NCBI GenBank assembly: GCA_963707665.1
Contig: CAVPQU010000011.1
Coordinates: 372,001-436,000, forward strand
Origin: DATJCV01 sp963707665
Lineage (GTDB): Bacteria; Pseudomonadota; Gammaproteobacteria; Burkholderiales; Burkholderiaceae_D
DNA: 64,000 bases
Direction: 5' to 3'
The translations under genes and the position numbers were made by a program. Of the stretch, positions 41,695 through 49,897 are shown in pieces. Every line of letters begins with the position of its first letter. The stretch's first letter is position 1. Under the pieces are notes generated by a model, which had not been told where the DNA came from, searched no databases, and was given only the letters and a program-made list of their open reading frames with translations.

Positions 41695-41757
41695 CATATA
41701 CTCCATAGAATGATCGCGATTTTCGGCCGAAAAATGGACGTATAGATGACATACTCA
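41695..41757 (-). repeat. 63-bp dispersed intergenic element, copy I
   Basis: On the minus strand starts TGAGTATGTCA and ends GGAGTATATG, motifs 53 bp apart. Its centre TTTTCGGCCGAAAA (41720-41733) is a perfect 14-bp palindrome. It lies 63 bases after copZ in the convergent gap with ppiC. Confidence 0.75.
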
Positions 41758-41817
41758 TCCATCTGAACCTTGGTCAGCAGCAGCGCTGTCTGTTCTATCA
41801 GCGGTGAGCAAGGCAAT

Positions 41818-41845
41818 AAAAAAGGCGCCCGGAGGGGCGCCTTTT
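41818..41845 (-). terminator. Terminator of ppiC
   Basis: Stem AAAAGGCGCCC / GGGCGCCTTTT with GGAG loop, flanked by an A tract on the left that gives a T tract on the minus strand. It lies 18 bases past the ppiC stop; it could also stop copZ transcripts. Confidence 0.88.
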
Positions 41846-41862
41846 GCCGGCGGTAAATCGGA

Positions 41863-42639
41863 TTACTGAATCTTCGCCTTGCCGCGCAGTTCTTCCTGAT
41901 ACGCTGCCAGCTTTTTCTGCTGCAGCGATTCGGCGATCTGCGACTTCACCTCGTCCAGCGTCGGCACCTTGGCGGCGCGGGTATCTTCCAGCTTGATCAC
42001 GTGATAGCCGAACTGGGTCTTGACCGGGGTTTCGGTGATCTGGCCTTTTTGCAGCGCCACCATCGCATCCGAGAACGGCTTGACGAAGGAAGACGGCGAA
42101 GCCCAGTCGAGATCACCACCGTTGGCGGCGGAACCGGTGTCTTTCGACTGCTTGGCCAGGTCCTCGAACTTGGCGCCGGATTTCAGCTTGGCGATGATGG
42201 CCTTGGCGTCTTCTTCCTTGTCCACCAGGATGTGGCGCGCATGATATTCCTTGTCGCCGGCCTGAGCCTTGAACTTGTCATATTCCGCCTGGATCTCGGC
42301 ATCCTTGACCGGATGTTTCTTGACGAAATCGGCGACCAGTGCGCGAATCACGATCGACTGCCGTGCCATTTCCAACTGCGCCTTCACATCCGGACTGTCA
42401 CTCAGGCCTAGCTTGTTTGCTTCCTGCATCAGGATTTCACGATTGATCAACTCTTCCTTGACCATCGAACGCAGTTGCGGGGAATCCGCTTGTCCCTGGG
42501 CCGCCAGTTGCTTGACCATCATGTCGGCACGCGACGACGGTACCGGTTTGCCGTTGACCACGGCCAGGTTTTGCGCCAGGGCAGGGAAAGCTGCAGCCGC
42601 AACAAGCACAACCAGCAAACGAGCGGGTTTTAAATACAT
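41863..42639 (-). CDS. Periplasmic parvulin-type peptidyl-prolyl isomerase
   Basis: A 258-residue SurA/PrsA-like protein. Signal peptide of about 23 residues ending FPALAQ. The parvulin domain is near residues 130-225: YHARHILVDKEEDAKAI, then GGDLDWASPSSFVKPFSDAM and TQFGYHVIKLED. The N-terminal chaperone part contains VNGKPVPSSRADMMVKQL. It helps fold periplasmic and outer-membrane proteins. Last gene of the selO-msrB-yciB-bolA-ppiC run. Confidence 0.9.
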   Translation of the reverse strand: MYLKPARLLVVLVAAAAFPALAQNLAVVNGKPVPSSRADMMVKQLAAQGQADSPQLRSMVKEELINREILMQEANKLGLSDSPDVKAQLEMARQSIVIRALVADFVKKHPVKDAEIQAEYDKFKAQAGDKEYHARHILVDKEEDAKAIIAKLKSGAKFEDLAKQSKDTGSAANGGDLDWASPSSFVKPFSDAMVALQKGQITETPVKTQFGYHVIKLEDTRAAKVPTLDEVKSQIAESLQQKKLAAYQEELRGKAKIQ

Positions 42640-42707
42640 GGTGAAATCCTAAAATGGGAAAGTAGGTTGAAAGGAAGCTTGAAAATGTTAATTATTTGGA
42701 ATGACGT

Positions 42708-42983
42708 TTACGCGGTTACCTCTGAAGGCGCCAATGTAACCAGAGCGAGAGCATGGATTTCAGAGTGCATCATGTCATCCAGATAATGATACACCAGCCG
42801 ATGCCGCGCCACGCGGTTTTGCCCTTCAAATTGAGTCGCTACCAGCCGCACTCGAAAGTGGCCACCGCCGGCCGCCGCTCCCGCATGACCAACGTGCAAT
42901 GCAGACTCGTCTGTTACCAGACACTCCTGCGGTGTCAAAGTTTCGAGCAGGCGTTGACGGATACGTTCCACGCGCGATGTCAT
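42708..42983 (-). CDS. bolA: BolA family protein
   Basis: A 91-residue class II KH-fold protein. Motif HVGHAG near residue 31, then HFRVRLVATQFEGQNRVARHRLVYHYL and a C-terminal IHALALVTLAP, as in BolA. BolA partners monothiol glutaredoxins in handling iron-sulfur clusters and affects cell shape under stress. The ATG at 42983 overlaps the yciB stop (ATGA); in-frame codons further upstream belong to yciB in another frame. Confidence 0.9.
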   Translation of the reverse strand: MTSRVERIRQRLLETLTPQECLVTDESALHVGHAGAAAGGGHFRVRLVATQFEGQNRVARHRLVYHYLDDMMHSEIHALALVTLAPSEVTA

Positions 42984-43600
42984 TCGGCATCCTTTACATA
43001 TTTCGACAACATCAGGCTTTGCGCAATGACGAAGGCGAACATCAGCCCGATGCCGCCAAACAACTTGAAGTTCACCCAGGCCGCGGTCGAAAAACTGAAC
43101 GCAACATACAGGTTCAATACACCCATGGCGCAGAAGAACGCCATCCAGGCCAGCCCGAGCCGCTGCCACGCGGGTTCAGGCAACGCGATCTGCTTTTCCA
43201 TCATGGTGCGAATCAGGTTCTTGCGGAAAAAAAACTGGCTGACAAACAGCGCCGCGGCGAAGCACCAGTAGAGCACGGTCGGTTTCCACTTGATGAACGT
43301 CTCGTTGTGGAAGTAGATCGTCGCGCCGCCGAAAAAACCGATGATGGCCAGCGACACCCACAACATCGGATCGACCTTTCTTGAACGTAGCAACAGGTAG
43401 CCGATCTGCGCGACGGTAGCGACAATGGCCACTGCGGTGGCCAGCAGGATCGGTGCCTGACCGGCGGTTACCACGCCGCCCGAAACGAGCCCGGACAGGT
43501 ATTCGGTGGCAAACGACTGCGCGGCATCGGCATTTCCCTCACCCCACTTGAAAATGCCGAAAAACAGGATGACCGGAAACAGATCGAACAGGAACTTCAT
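42980..43600 (-). CDS. yciB: YciB/IspZ inner membrane septation protein
   Basis: A 206-residue membrane protein with about five to six helices. Start MKFLFDLFPVILFFGIFKW and the motif KWKPTVLYWCFAAALFVSQFF are family hallmarks. Linked to cell envelope synthesis and intracellular septation. Coupled at both ends by ATGA overlaps: start to the msrB stop, stop to the bolA start. This is the usual beta/gammaproteobacterial neighbour arrangement with bolA. Confidence 0.92.
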   Translation of the reverse strand: MKFLFDLFPVILFFGIFKWGEGNADAAQSFATEYLSGLVSGGVVTAGQAPILLATAVAIVATVAQIGYLLLRSRKVDPMLWVSLAIIGFFGGATIYFHNETFIKWKPTVLYWCFAAALFVSQFFFRKNLIRTMMEKQIALPEPAWQRLGLAWMAFFCAMGVLNLYVAFSFSTAAWVNFKLFGGIGLMFAFVIAQSLMLSKYVKDAE

Positions 43601-44028
43601 TTGGATTGGGATTCTTTCACGTCGGGTTGAGCGTCCGGTGCAAAGCGCAACGACGCCGAATTGATGCAATAGCGCAGGCCAGTCGGCGGTGGGCCGTCCG
43701 GGAAGACGTGACCCAGATGAGCGTCGCAGACGTTGCATAAAATCTCGGTACGCATCATGCCATAGCTGCGATCGACGCGCTCACTGACATTGGCCGGATC
43801 AAGCGCGCGGAAATAGCTCGGCCAACCACAGCCGGATTCGAACTTGGCGTCGGATTCGAACAGTGGCGTGCCGCAGCAGACGCAGGTATAGACGCCCGGT
43901 TCGTGATGATCCCAGTAGCGGCCGGAAAACGCCGGCTCGGTGGCGGCATGGCGCGTCACCTGGTATTCGAACGGCGCCAGTTGCGCGCGCCATTCGGCAT
44001 CGGTCTTGCTGATTTTTTCGGAATTCAT
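43597..44028 (-). CDS. msrB: Peptide-methionine (R)-S-oxide reductase MsrB
   Basis: A 143-residue repair enzyme. Zinc-binding pairs CVCC and CNVC are intact. The catalytic Cys is in GLRYCINSASLRF near residue 119, and the substrate loop is SGCGWPSYF. Reduces methionine-R-sulfoxide in proteins using thioredoxin. Start MNSEKISKTDAEW at 44028; the frame is open upstream inside selO but not protein-like there. Follows selO by 16 bases. Confidence 0.94.
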   Translation of the reverse strand: MNSEKISKTDAEWRAQLAPFEYQVTRHAATEPAFSGRYWDHHEPGVYTCVCCGTPLFESDAKFESGCGWPSYFRALDPANVSERVDRSYGMMRTEILCNVCDAHLGHVFPDGPPPTGLRYCINSASLRFAPDAQPDVKESQSK

Positions 44029-44044
44029 GGTATCGGCCTTTTGA

Positions 44045-45526
44045 TCATGAGGAACAACTGACTTCCAATTGGCTGGCCCAGTCGGGTGGCAGTGCGGCGT
44101 AGCCGGCATGCTCGGGCTGTTCGTCGAACGGATGTTCCAGCACAGCCAGCAGTTTTGCGACTTCGGAAAAATCGCCGTGCTGGGCTTTTTCGATGGCGGC
44201 TTGCGCCAGGTAATTGCGCAAGACGTATTTGGGGTTAACCGCATGCATTGCAAGCCGACGCAATTCGTCGTTGCTGTGCTCCTGCTGCAGCCGTTGCCGG
44301 TATTCGAGCGCCCAGACATCGAAGGCGGCGCGGTCGATGAATTCATCGCGCAGCGCATCGTCGGCTCCCGGGCCCTCCATGCGCAGCTCGCCCAGCAGCC
44401 GGAAAAAGCGGGTGAAATCGACGTGATTGGCTTCCATCAAGGCGAACATCCGGTTCAGCAAGCCATCGTCCCCAGCCTCTACTGTGCGCAGGCCGAGCTT
44501 CGCATGCAGCAGGCGATCCAGCATGCCGGCATATTCGGGTTGATAGATTTCCAGCGCAGCTTGCGTATCGTCCACCGTGCCGATCAGCGGCAGCAGCGCC
44601 TGGCCGAGTGCAAAGCAATTCCAGCGGCCGATCTGCGGCTGCATGTTATAGGCATAGCGGCCGCCTTGATCGCTGTGGTTGCAGATATGGCGCGCATTGA
44701 ACGCCTCCATGAAGCCGTAGGGCCCGTAATCGATGGTCAACCCCAGGATCGACATGTTGTCGGTGTTCATGACCCCATGCATGAAGCCGACCGCCTGCCA
44801 GCGCGCGATCAGGTGCGCGGTGCGCCGCGTCACTTCGCGCAGCAGTGCCTGATAGGGATTGTGGTCGGCGCGCAATTCCGGATAAAAGCGATCGATGACG
44901 TAATCGGCCAGCGTCCGCAACTCCTCCATCCTGTCGTTGTAAAACCAGTGTTCGAAGCTGCCGAAGCGTACGAATGAGGGCGCCAGGCGCGTGACTACTG
45001 CCGTGGTTTCCGGCTCTTCCCGCATTACTCGCTGGTCGGAGCCGATCACGCACAATGCCCGTGAAGTCGGAATGTTCAAGGCCGCCATCGCCTCCGAACA
45101 GAGGAATTCGCGGATCGACGAACGCAACACCGCCCGGCCGTCCGCCATGCGCGAGTAGGGCGTCGGGCCGGAGCCCTTCAACTGCACTTCCAGCCGGCCG
45201 GACGGCGGACAGTCGAGGGCCGCCAGATCGCCCAGCAGCAAGGCACGGCCATCGCCCAACTGGCCCGCCCAAACGCCGAATTGGTGGCCGGAATAAACCT
45301 GTGCCAGCGGCCGTGCGGAAGGCGGAAGCCGGTTGCCGGCAAACGCCTGTATGAATTCCGGCGTGTCCAGCGCTGCCGGGTCAATGCCTACCAGCGCCGC
45401 CGCCGATTTGCTGGCGCCGACCAGATAGGGCGCAGAGATAGGCGCGGACGGCAGGCAGGTATAAAACGATGCTGGCAAGCTCGCAAACGAATGCTCAAAC
45501 TGCAAATTTTCAATCAAACCGGGCAT
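44045..45526 (-). CDS. selO: SelO, protein adenylyltransferase (Cys form)
   Basis: A 493-residue pseudokinase that AMPylates Ser/Thr/Tyr of other proteins in redox homeostasis. Key stretches: YSGHQFGVWAGQLGDGRA (nucleotide pocket), LKGSGPTPYSR (Lys), NTDNMSILGLTIDYGPYGF (metal site). It ends VSCSS, where vertebrate SelO has selenocysteine in place of the Cys. First gene of a run with msrB, yciB, bolA and ppiC. Confidence 0.94.
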   Translation of the reverse strand: MPGLIENLQFEHSFASLPASFYTCLPSAPISAPYLVGASKSAAALVGIDPAALDTPEFIQAFAGNRLPPSARPLAQVYSGHQFGVWAGQLGDGRALLLGDLAALDCPPSGRLEVQLKGSGPTPYSRMADGRAVLRSSIREFLCSEAMAALNIPTSRALCVIGSDQRVMREEPETTAVVTRLAPSFVRFGSFEHWFYNDRMEELRTLADYVIDRFYPELRADHNPYQALLREVTRRTAHLIARWQAVGFMHGVMNTDNMSILGLTIDYGPYGFMEAFNARHICNHSDQGGRYAYNMQPQIGRWNCFALGQALLPLIGTVDDTQAALEIYQPEYAGMLDRLLHAKLGLRTVEAGDDGLLNRMFALMEANHVDFTRFFRLLGELRMEGPGADDALRDEFIDRAAFDVWALEYRQRLQQEHSNDELRRLAMHAVNPKYVLRNYLAQAAIEKAQHGDFSEVAKLLAVLEHPFDEQPEHAGYAALPPDWASQLEVSCSS

Positions 45527-45646
45527 CGGGCGTTCCTGTTTGGGCTACTGCGAAGCAAGCGCGCCTGACGGCATGGGCATGTTTCAGATGGCACAGCCAG
45601 GTTTGGCGTGCGTGGCAGGTCATTCGTCTTGCGGATGTTTAAACAG

Positions 45647-45674
45647 TTGACAGCAAGAAGCGGCGCGCTATGCT
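45647..45674 (+). promoter_or_regulatory. Candidate sigma-70 promoter upstream of the acyl-CoA ligase
   Basis: TTGACA (45647-45652), 16-base spacer, TATGCT (45669-45674). It would leave a leader of about 170 bases containing the palindrome at 45797. The gap 45527-45852 is 326 bases; besides these two sites I see nothing in it. Confidence 0.55.
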
Positions 45675-45796
45675 GGTAGCGTTATTTTCCATAAACATCC
45701 ACCGCTATTTTGACAGAGATCGAAAGGGTGGGCAGAAGGCCGCTGCAAACTGGAGGCCGTTGTTGCGAGGCAGCATGGAAAAGCATTGACCTTTTC

Positions 45797-45810
45797 CGTA
45801 CGATCGTACG
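45797..45810. promoter_or_regulatory. 14-bp perfect palindrome, candidate TetR-type operator
   Basis: CGTACGATCGTACG, 42 bases before the ligase start, next to TTGACC at 45786. Its half TACGATCGT recurs upstream of the beta-oxidation gene at 52850. Confidence 0.55.
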
Positions 45811-45852
45811 AAAATTGTGCAAAAGCAGCAAATTATAAAGACAGGAGACTAG

Positions 45853-47505
45853 ATGGCGCAGTACCCTCAAAGCCCGCTAATGGGCCAAATGATGGATCAG
45901 CCACTGCTGATTTCGAGCATCATCCAGCATGCCGACCGCTATTTCGGCGACAACGAAATCGTCTCGCGCCGGGTGGAAGGCGACATTCATCGCTACACCT
46001 ACCGTGATTGCCACCAACGTTCCCGCCAATTGGCCAATGCGCTGACCAAGCTCGGCGTCCAGATGGGCGAGCGGGTCGCCACCTTGGCCTGGAATGGCTA
46101 CCGCCATATGGAGACCTACTATGCGGTCTCCGGCTCCGGCGCGGTGCTGCATACCATCAATCCGCGTCTGCATCCTGAACAGATGGCGTACATCGTCAAT
46201 CACGCCGAGGATCAGTACCTGTTCTTCGACCTGACCTTCCTGCCGCTGGTCGAAGCAATTGCTGCCCACTGCAAGACGACCAAGGGCTTTGTAGCGATGT
46301 GCGGCCGGACTCATATGCCGCAAGACAGCAAAATCGCCAAGCTGCTGTGCTATGAAGACTTGATCGAAGCCAGTTCCGACGCCTATCAATGGCCGGTATT
46401 CGATGAAAATTCGGCGTCCAGCCTATGCTACACATCCGGCACCACCGGCAATCCGAAAGGTGCGCTGTATTCACATCGCTCCACTGTCTTGCATTCGTAT
46501 GCCTCGACGATGCCAGATGCGCTCAACGTATCGGCGCGCGATGCCGTGTTGCCGGTGGTGCCGATGTTTCACGTCAATGCCTGGGGCTTGCCGTATTCGG
46601 TGCCACTGACCGGCGCCAAGATGGTATTTCCCGGCCCGGCCCTGGACGGCAAATCAATCTATGAATTGTTCGAGCAGGAACAAGTCACCATGTCGGCCGG
46701 CGTGCCGACGGTCTGGCTTGCGCTGTTGACCTATGTCGGCCAGAACAATCTGCGCTTCTCCAGCTTCAGGCGCACGGTGATCGGAGGCTCTGCCTGCCCG
46801 CCGGCCATGATGAAAACCTTCCGCAACCAGTATGGGGTCGAAGTGGTGCATGCCTGGGGCATGACCGAAATGTCGCCGTTGGGTACCGCCGGCACGCTGC
46901 AGTCGAAGCACCTGAAGCTATCGCCAGAAGCGCAGGAAGCATTGCTGGAAAAGCAGGGGCATGCCATCTACGGCGTCGACATGAAAATCGTCGACGACGC
47001 CGGCAAGGACTTGCCGTGGGACGGCAAAACCTACGGCAACTTGCTGGTCAAGGGGCCTTGGGTCATCAGCAGTTATTTCAAAGGCGAAGGCGGCGACGTG
47101 TTGCAAGACGGCTGGTTCCCGACCGGCGACGTCGCCACCATCGACCCCGACGGCTACATGCAAATTACCGATCGCAGCAAGGACGTCATCAAATCCGGCG
47201 GCGAATGGATCGGCACGATTGATTTGGAAAATATCGCGATGGCGCATCCGGCAGTGCTGCAGGCGGCCTGCATCGGAATTCCTCATCCCAAATGGGATGA
47301 GCGGCCACTGCTGGTTGTCGTCAAACGACCGGATGCGACCGTTTCGAAGGAAGAGTTGATCTTGTTTTACGAGGGCAAGATTGCAAAATGGTGGACACCG
47401 GACGACGTCACATTCGTCGATGCGCTACCCATCGGGGCAACTGGCAAAGTGTTGAAAAACAAAATGCGCGAGCAATTCAAGGACTACAAATTGCCCACTG
47501 CCTGA
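45853..47505 (+). CDS. Fatty acyl-CoA synthetase (AMP-binding family)
   Basis: A 550-residue adenylate-forming ligase. P-loop YTSGTTGNPKGALYSH (about residues 192-207), WGMTEMSPLGT, motif GWFPTGDVATIDPDGYM and catalytic Lys in GATGKVLKNKMREQF near the end. Family features suggest medium- or long-chain fatty acids. It comes first in a cluster with an ABC importer and a beta-oxidation enzyme, implying uptake and breakdown of an acyl-type substrate. The exact acid is unknown. Confidence 0.88.
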   Translation: MAQYPQSPLMGQMMDQPLLISSIIQHADRYFGDNEIVSRRVEGDIHRYTYRDCHQRSRQLANALTKLGVQMGERVATLAWNGYRHMETYYAVSGSGAVLHTINPRLHPEQMAYIVNHAEDQYLFFDLTFLPLVEAIAAHCKTTKGFVAMCGRTHMPQDSKIAKLLCYEDLIEASSDAYQWPVFDENSASSLCYTSGTTGNPKGALYSHRSTVLHSYASTMPDALNVSARDAVLPVVPMFHVNAWGLPYSVPLTGAKMVFPGPALDGKSIYELFEQEQVTMSAGVPTVWLALLTYVGQNNLRFSSFRRTVIGGSACPPAMMKTFRNQYGVEVVHAWGMTEMSPLGTAGTLQSKHLKLSPEAQEALLEKQGHAIYGVDMKIVDDAGKDLPWDGKTYGNLLVKGPWVISSYFKGEGGDVLQDGWFPTGDVATIDPDGYMQITDRSKDVIKSGGEWIGTIDLENIAMAHPAVLQAACIGIPHPKWDERPLLVVVKRPDATVSKEELILFYEGKIAKWWTPDDVTFVDALPIGATGKVLKNKMREQFKDYKLPTA

Positions 47506-47594
47506 AATTAGGCTGACCGACAAACGGTCGGTTTCGTCATTGCAGCACCGGTCTTCGGTAGTACCTTCACTTATAAATAAAGAGAGAGAGACAT

Positions 47595-48842
47595 ATGACA
47601 ATCAAAATCCGCCCCCTCGTTTTAGCAGTTTCGGTTGCCGCCGCCCTTGCTGCTCCTGTCGCGATGGCCGAAAACATCAAGATCGCCATGATCGAGACGA
47701 TGTCCGGCGCGTTCGCACCGATCGGCCAAAACCAGTTGCATACGTTCCAGATGGTCACCGATGTCGCGAACAAGGAAAAGTGGGCGGGTGCCGGCAATAC
47801 CATCCAAGTCACCGCGTTTGACGGCAAAGGCAGCCCGCAGGAATCGCTGACCCAGCTCAAACACGCGATCGACCAGGGGTACCGTTATATCGCCCAGGGC
47901 AACGGCTCGGGGGTGGCGCTGGCATTGATTGACGCCGTCAACAAACACAATGAGCGGAATCCCGGCAAGGAAATCGTATTCCTGAACTATTCGGCGATCG
48001 ATCCGGATCTGACCAACAGCAAATGCAGCTTCTGGCACTTCCGTTTTGACGCCAACTCGGACATGAAGATGGAGGCGCTGACGACCTATATGGCCAAAGA
48101 CCAGGGTATCAAAAAGGTCTACCTCATCAACCAGAACTATTCGCACGGCCATCAGGTGACGCGCGCCGCAAAGGAATATCTGAAGCGCAAGCGCCCTGAC
48201 ATCCAGGTCGTCGGCGACGATTTGCATCCGATTGCCACCGTCAAGGACTTCTCCCCCTATGTGGCAAAAATCAAGGGCTCAGGCGCCGACACCATCATTA
48301 CCGGCAACTGGGGCGCCGACCTGGCGCTGCTGATCAAGGCAGCGAAGGATGCGGGCGTGACGGCCAAGTTCTATACCTACTATGCCGCCACCACGGGAGT
48401 CCCGACCGCGATGGGCGCCGCCGGCGAAGGCCAGGTCAAGCAGGTCGGTTATTGGAACGTCAATAATCCAACCGACTCCGGCGTGCCTTTCGCCATGGAG
48501 TACAAGAAAAAATATAACGATGATTTTTATGTGCAGGACATCTACACCATCATCAAAATGATGTCCGACGCCGTTAAATCCGCCAAGTCCGCTGACCCGG
48601 TCAAAGTGGCATTTGCACTCGAGGGCATGAAAACCAAGGTGCTCAACGGCGAAGTCGAAATGCGCAAAACCGACCATCAGCTGCAACAGCCGCTGGTAAT
48701 TTCGACCTGGACCAAGGTCGATGGGAAAACCGTGAAATATGATCAGGAAAATACCGGCTATGGCTGGAAAACCGATCAGAACGTCGAGACCTACATCGCC
48801 GCGCAACCGACATCCTGTCAAATGAAGCGCCCCTCGCTGTAA
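47595..48842 (+). CDS. livK: Periplasmic substrate-binding protein of a Liv-type ABC importer
   Basis: A 415-residue type I periplasmic binding protein with a signal peptide of about 25 residues (ends PVAMA). Motifs IKIAMIETMSGAFAPIGQNQ and YRYIAQGNGSGVALALIDAVN are typical. Liv-like proteins of this subgroup beside acyl-CoA ligases may bind aromatic or acyl compounds rather than leucine, which is an inference from context. A good ribosome site (AAAGAGAGAGAG) precedes the ATG. A strong hairpin follows the stop. Confidence 0.85.
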   Translation: MTIKIRPLVLAVSVAAALAAPVAMAENIKIAMIETMSGAFAPIGQNQLHTFQMVTDVANKEKWAGAGNTIQVTAFDGKGSPQESLTQLKHAIDQGYRYIAQGNGSGVALALIDAVNKHNERNPGKEIVFLNYSAIDPDLTNSKCSFWHFRFDANSDMKMEALTTYMAKDQGIKKVYLINQNYSHGHQVTRAAKEYLKRKRPDIQVVGDDLHPIATVKDFSPYVAKIKGSGADTIITGNWGADLALLIKAAKDAGVTAKFYTYYAATTGVPTAMGAAGEGQVKQVGYWNVNNPTDSGVPFAMEYKKKYNDDFYVQDIYTIIKMMSDAVKSAKSADPVKVAFALEGMKTKVLNGEVEMRKTDHQLQQPLVISTWTKVDGKTVKYDQENTGYGWKTDQNVETYIAAQPTSCQMKRPSL

Positions 48843-48852
48843 ATCCGGCGGA

Positions 48853-48882
48853 CAGCGTGGCACCGAAGACGGTGCCACGCTG
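48853..48882 (+). terminator. Intercistronic hairpin between livK and livH
   Basis: Perfect 12-bp stem CAGCGTGGCACC / GGTGCCACGCTG with a 6-base loop GAAGAC, without a T tract. More likely a 3' mRNA stabiliser or partial attenuator than a full terminator; it would favour the abundant binding protein over the membrane genes. Confidence 0.7.
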
Positions 48883-48943
48883 CATTCCTCCCGCCATCTA
48901 TCCTGCGCCGGTTTGATAACCCTGTTCATAAGGGGCTGTTCTC

Positions 48944-49891
48944 GTGGAATTCACGCTGATTACCTTGCTCAACGGCTTGAGCTATGGGCTTTTGCTGTTC
49001 ATGCTTTCGTCCGGCCTGACACTTATTTTCAGCATGATGGGCGTGCTCAATTTTGCCCACGCCAGTTTCTACATGCTGGGCGCTTATTTCGCCTACGCGA
49101 TCAGCACCCAACTCGGATTCTGGCCAGCCTTGTTCGTGGCGCCGCTCGTGGTCGGCGTCATTGGCGCAGTGGTCGAGCGCTATGGCCTGCGCTCGGTACA
49201 TAAATACGGACACGTTCTCGAACTGCTCTTTACTTTCGGCCTGTCCTTCGTCGTTGTAGAACTGGTGCAATTGGTCTGGGGCCGTTCTGCGGTTCCTTAC
49301 CCGATCCCGGCGGATCTCGATGGTTCGCTGTTCACCTTGTACACGACAACCTTCCCGGTGTACCGCGCGTTCATGATGCTGGTCGCCATCGTCATGGTTG
49401 CCGCGATTTACCTGTTGTTGACCCGGACCCGTATCGGCCTGGTGATTCAGGCTGCGCTGACCCATCCCGAGATGGCCGAAGCGCTCGGCCATAACGTGCC
49501 GCGGGTGCTGATGCTGGTATTCGGCGGTGGTTGCGCATTGGCTGGGCTGGCGGGCGTCATCGGTGGCAATGCTTTTGTGACCGAGCCGAATATGGCGGCT
49601 TCGGTCGGTAGCATTGTCTTCGTGGTGGTGGTCGTCGGCGGCATGGGCTCGCTGGCTGGCGCGCTGCTGGCGTCACTGTTGATCGGCGTGATTCAGACTT
49701 ATGCGGTGGCCCTCGATTATTCGCTCAACAGCTTGCTGTCGCTATGGGGCGCAAACGTCAGTATGGACATGCCTGGCGCCTCGATCCTGAACCTCACCAT
49801 TTCGCAGTCCGCGGCCATCCTGCCGTATCTGCTGATGGTGCTGATCCTTATTTTCAGGCCAAAAGGCTTGATGGGCACGCGGGAAAGCTAA
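48944..49891 (+). CDS. livH: Liv-type ABC importer permease LivH
   Basis: A 315-residue inner-membrane permease with about eight helices. Typical N-terminus LITLLNGLSYGLLLFMLSSGLTLIFSMMGVLNFAHASFYMLGAYF and EAA-like loop ALGHNVPRVLMLVFGGGCALAGLAG. Starts at GTG 48944 after AAGGGG. The livM gene begins six bases after its stop. Confidence 0.92.
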   Translation: MEFTLITLLNGLSYGLLLFMLSSGLTLIFSMMGVLNFAHASFYMLGAYFAYAISTQLGFWPALFVAPLVVGVIGAVVERYGLRSVHKYGHVLELLFTFGLSFVVVELVQLVWGRSAVPYPIPADLDGSLFTLYTTTFPVYRAFMMLVAIVMVAAIYLLLTRTRIGLVIQAALTHPEMAEALGHNVPRVLMLVFGGGCALAGLAGVIGGNAFVTEPNMAASVGSIVFVVVVVGGMGSLAGALLASLLIGVIQTYAVALDYSLNSLLSLWGANVSMDMPGASILNLTISQSAAILPYLLMVLILIFRPKGLMGTRES

Positions 49892-49897
49892 AAGCAG

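Noticed and set aside
47515..47532. Small inverted repeat ACCGAC/GTCGGT between the ligase and livK as a terminator
   Set aside because: Only six base pairs and no T tract; could be an operator but there is no second example to support it.
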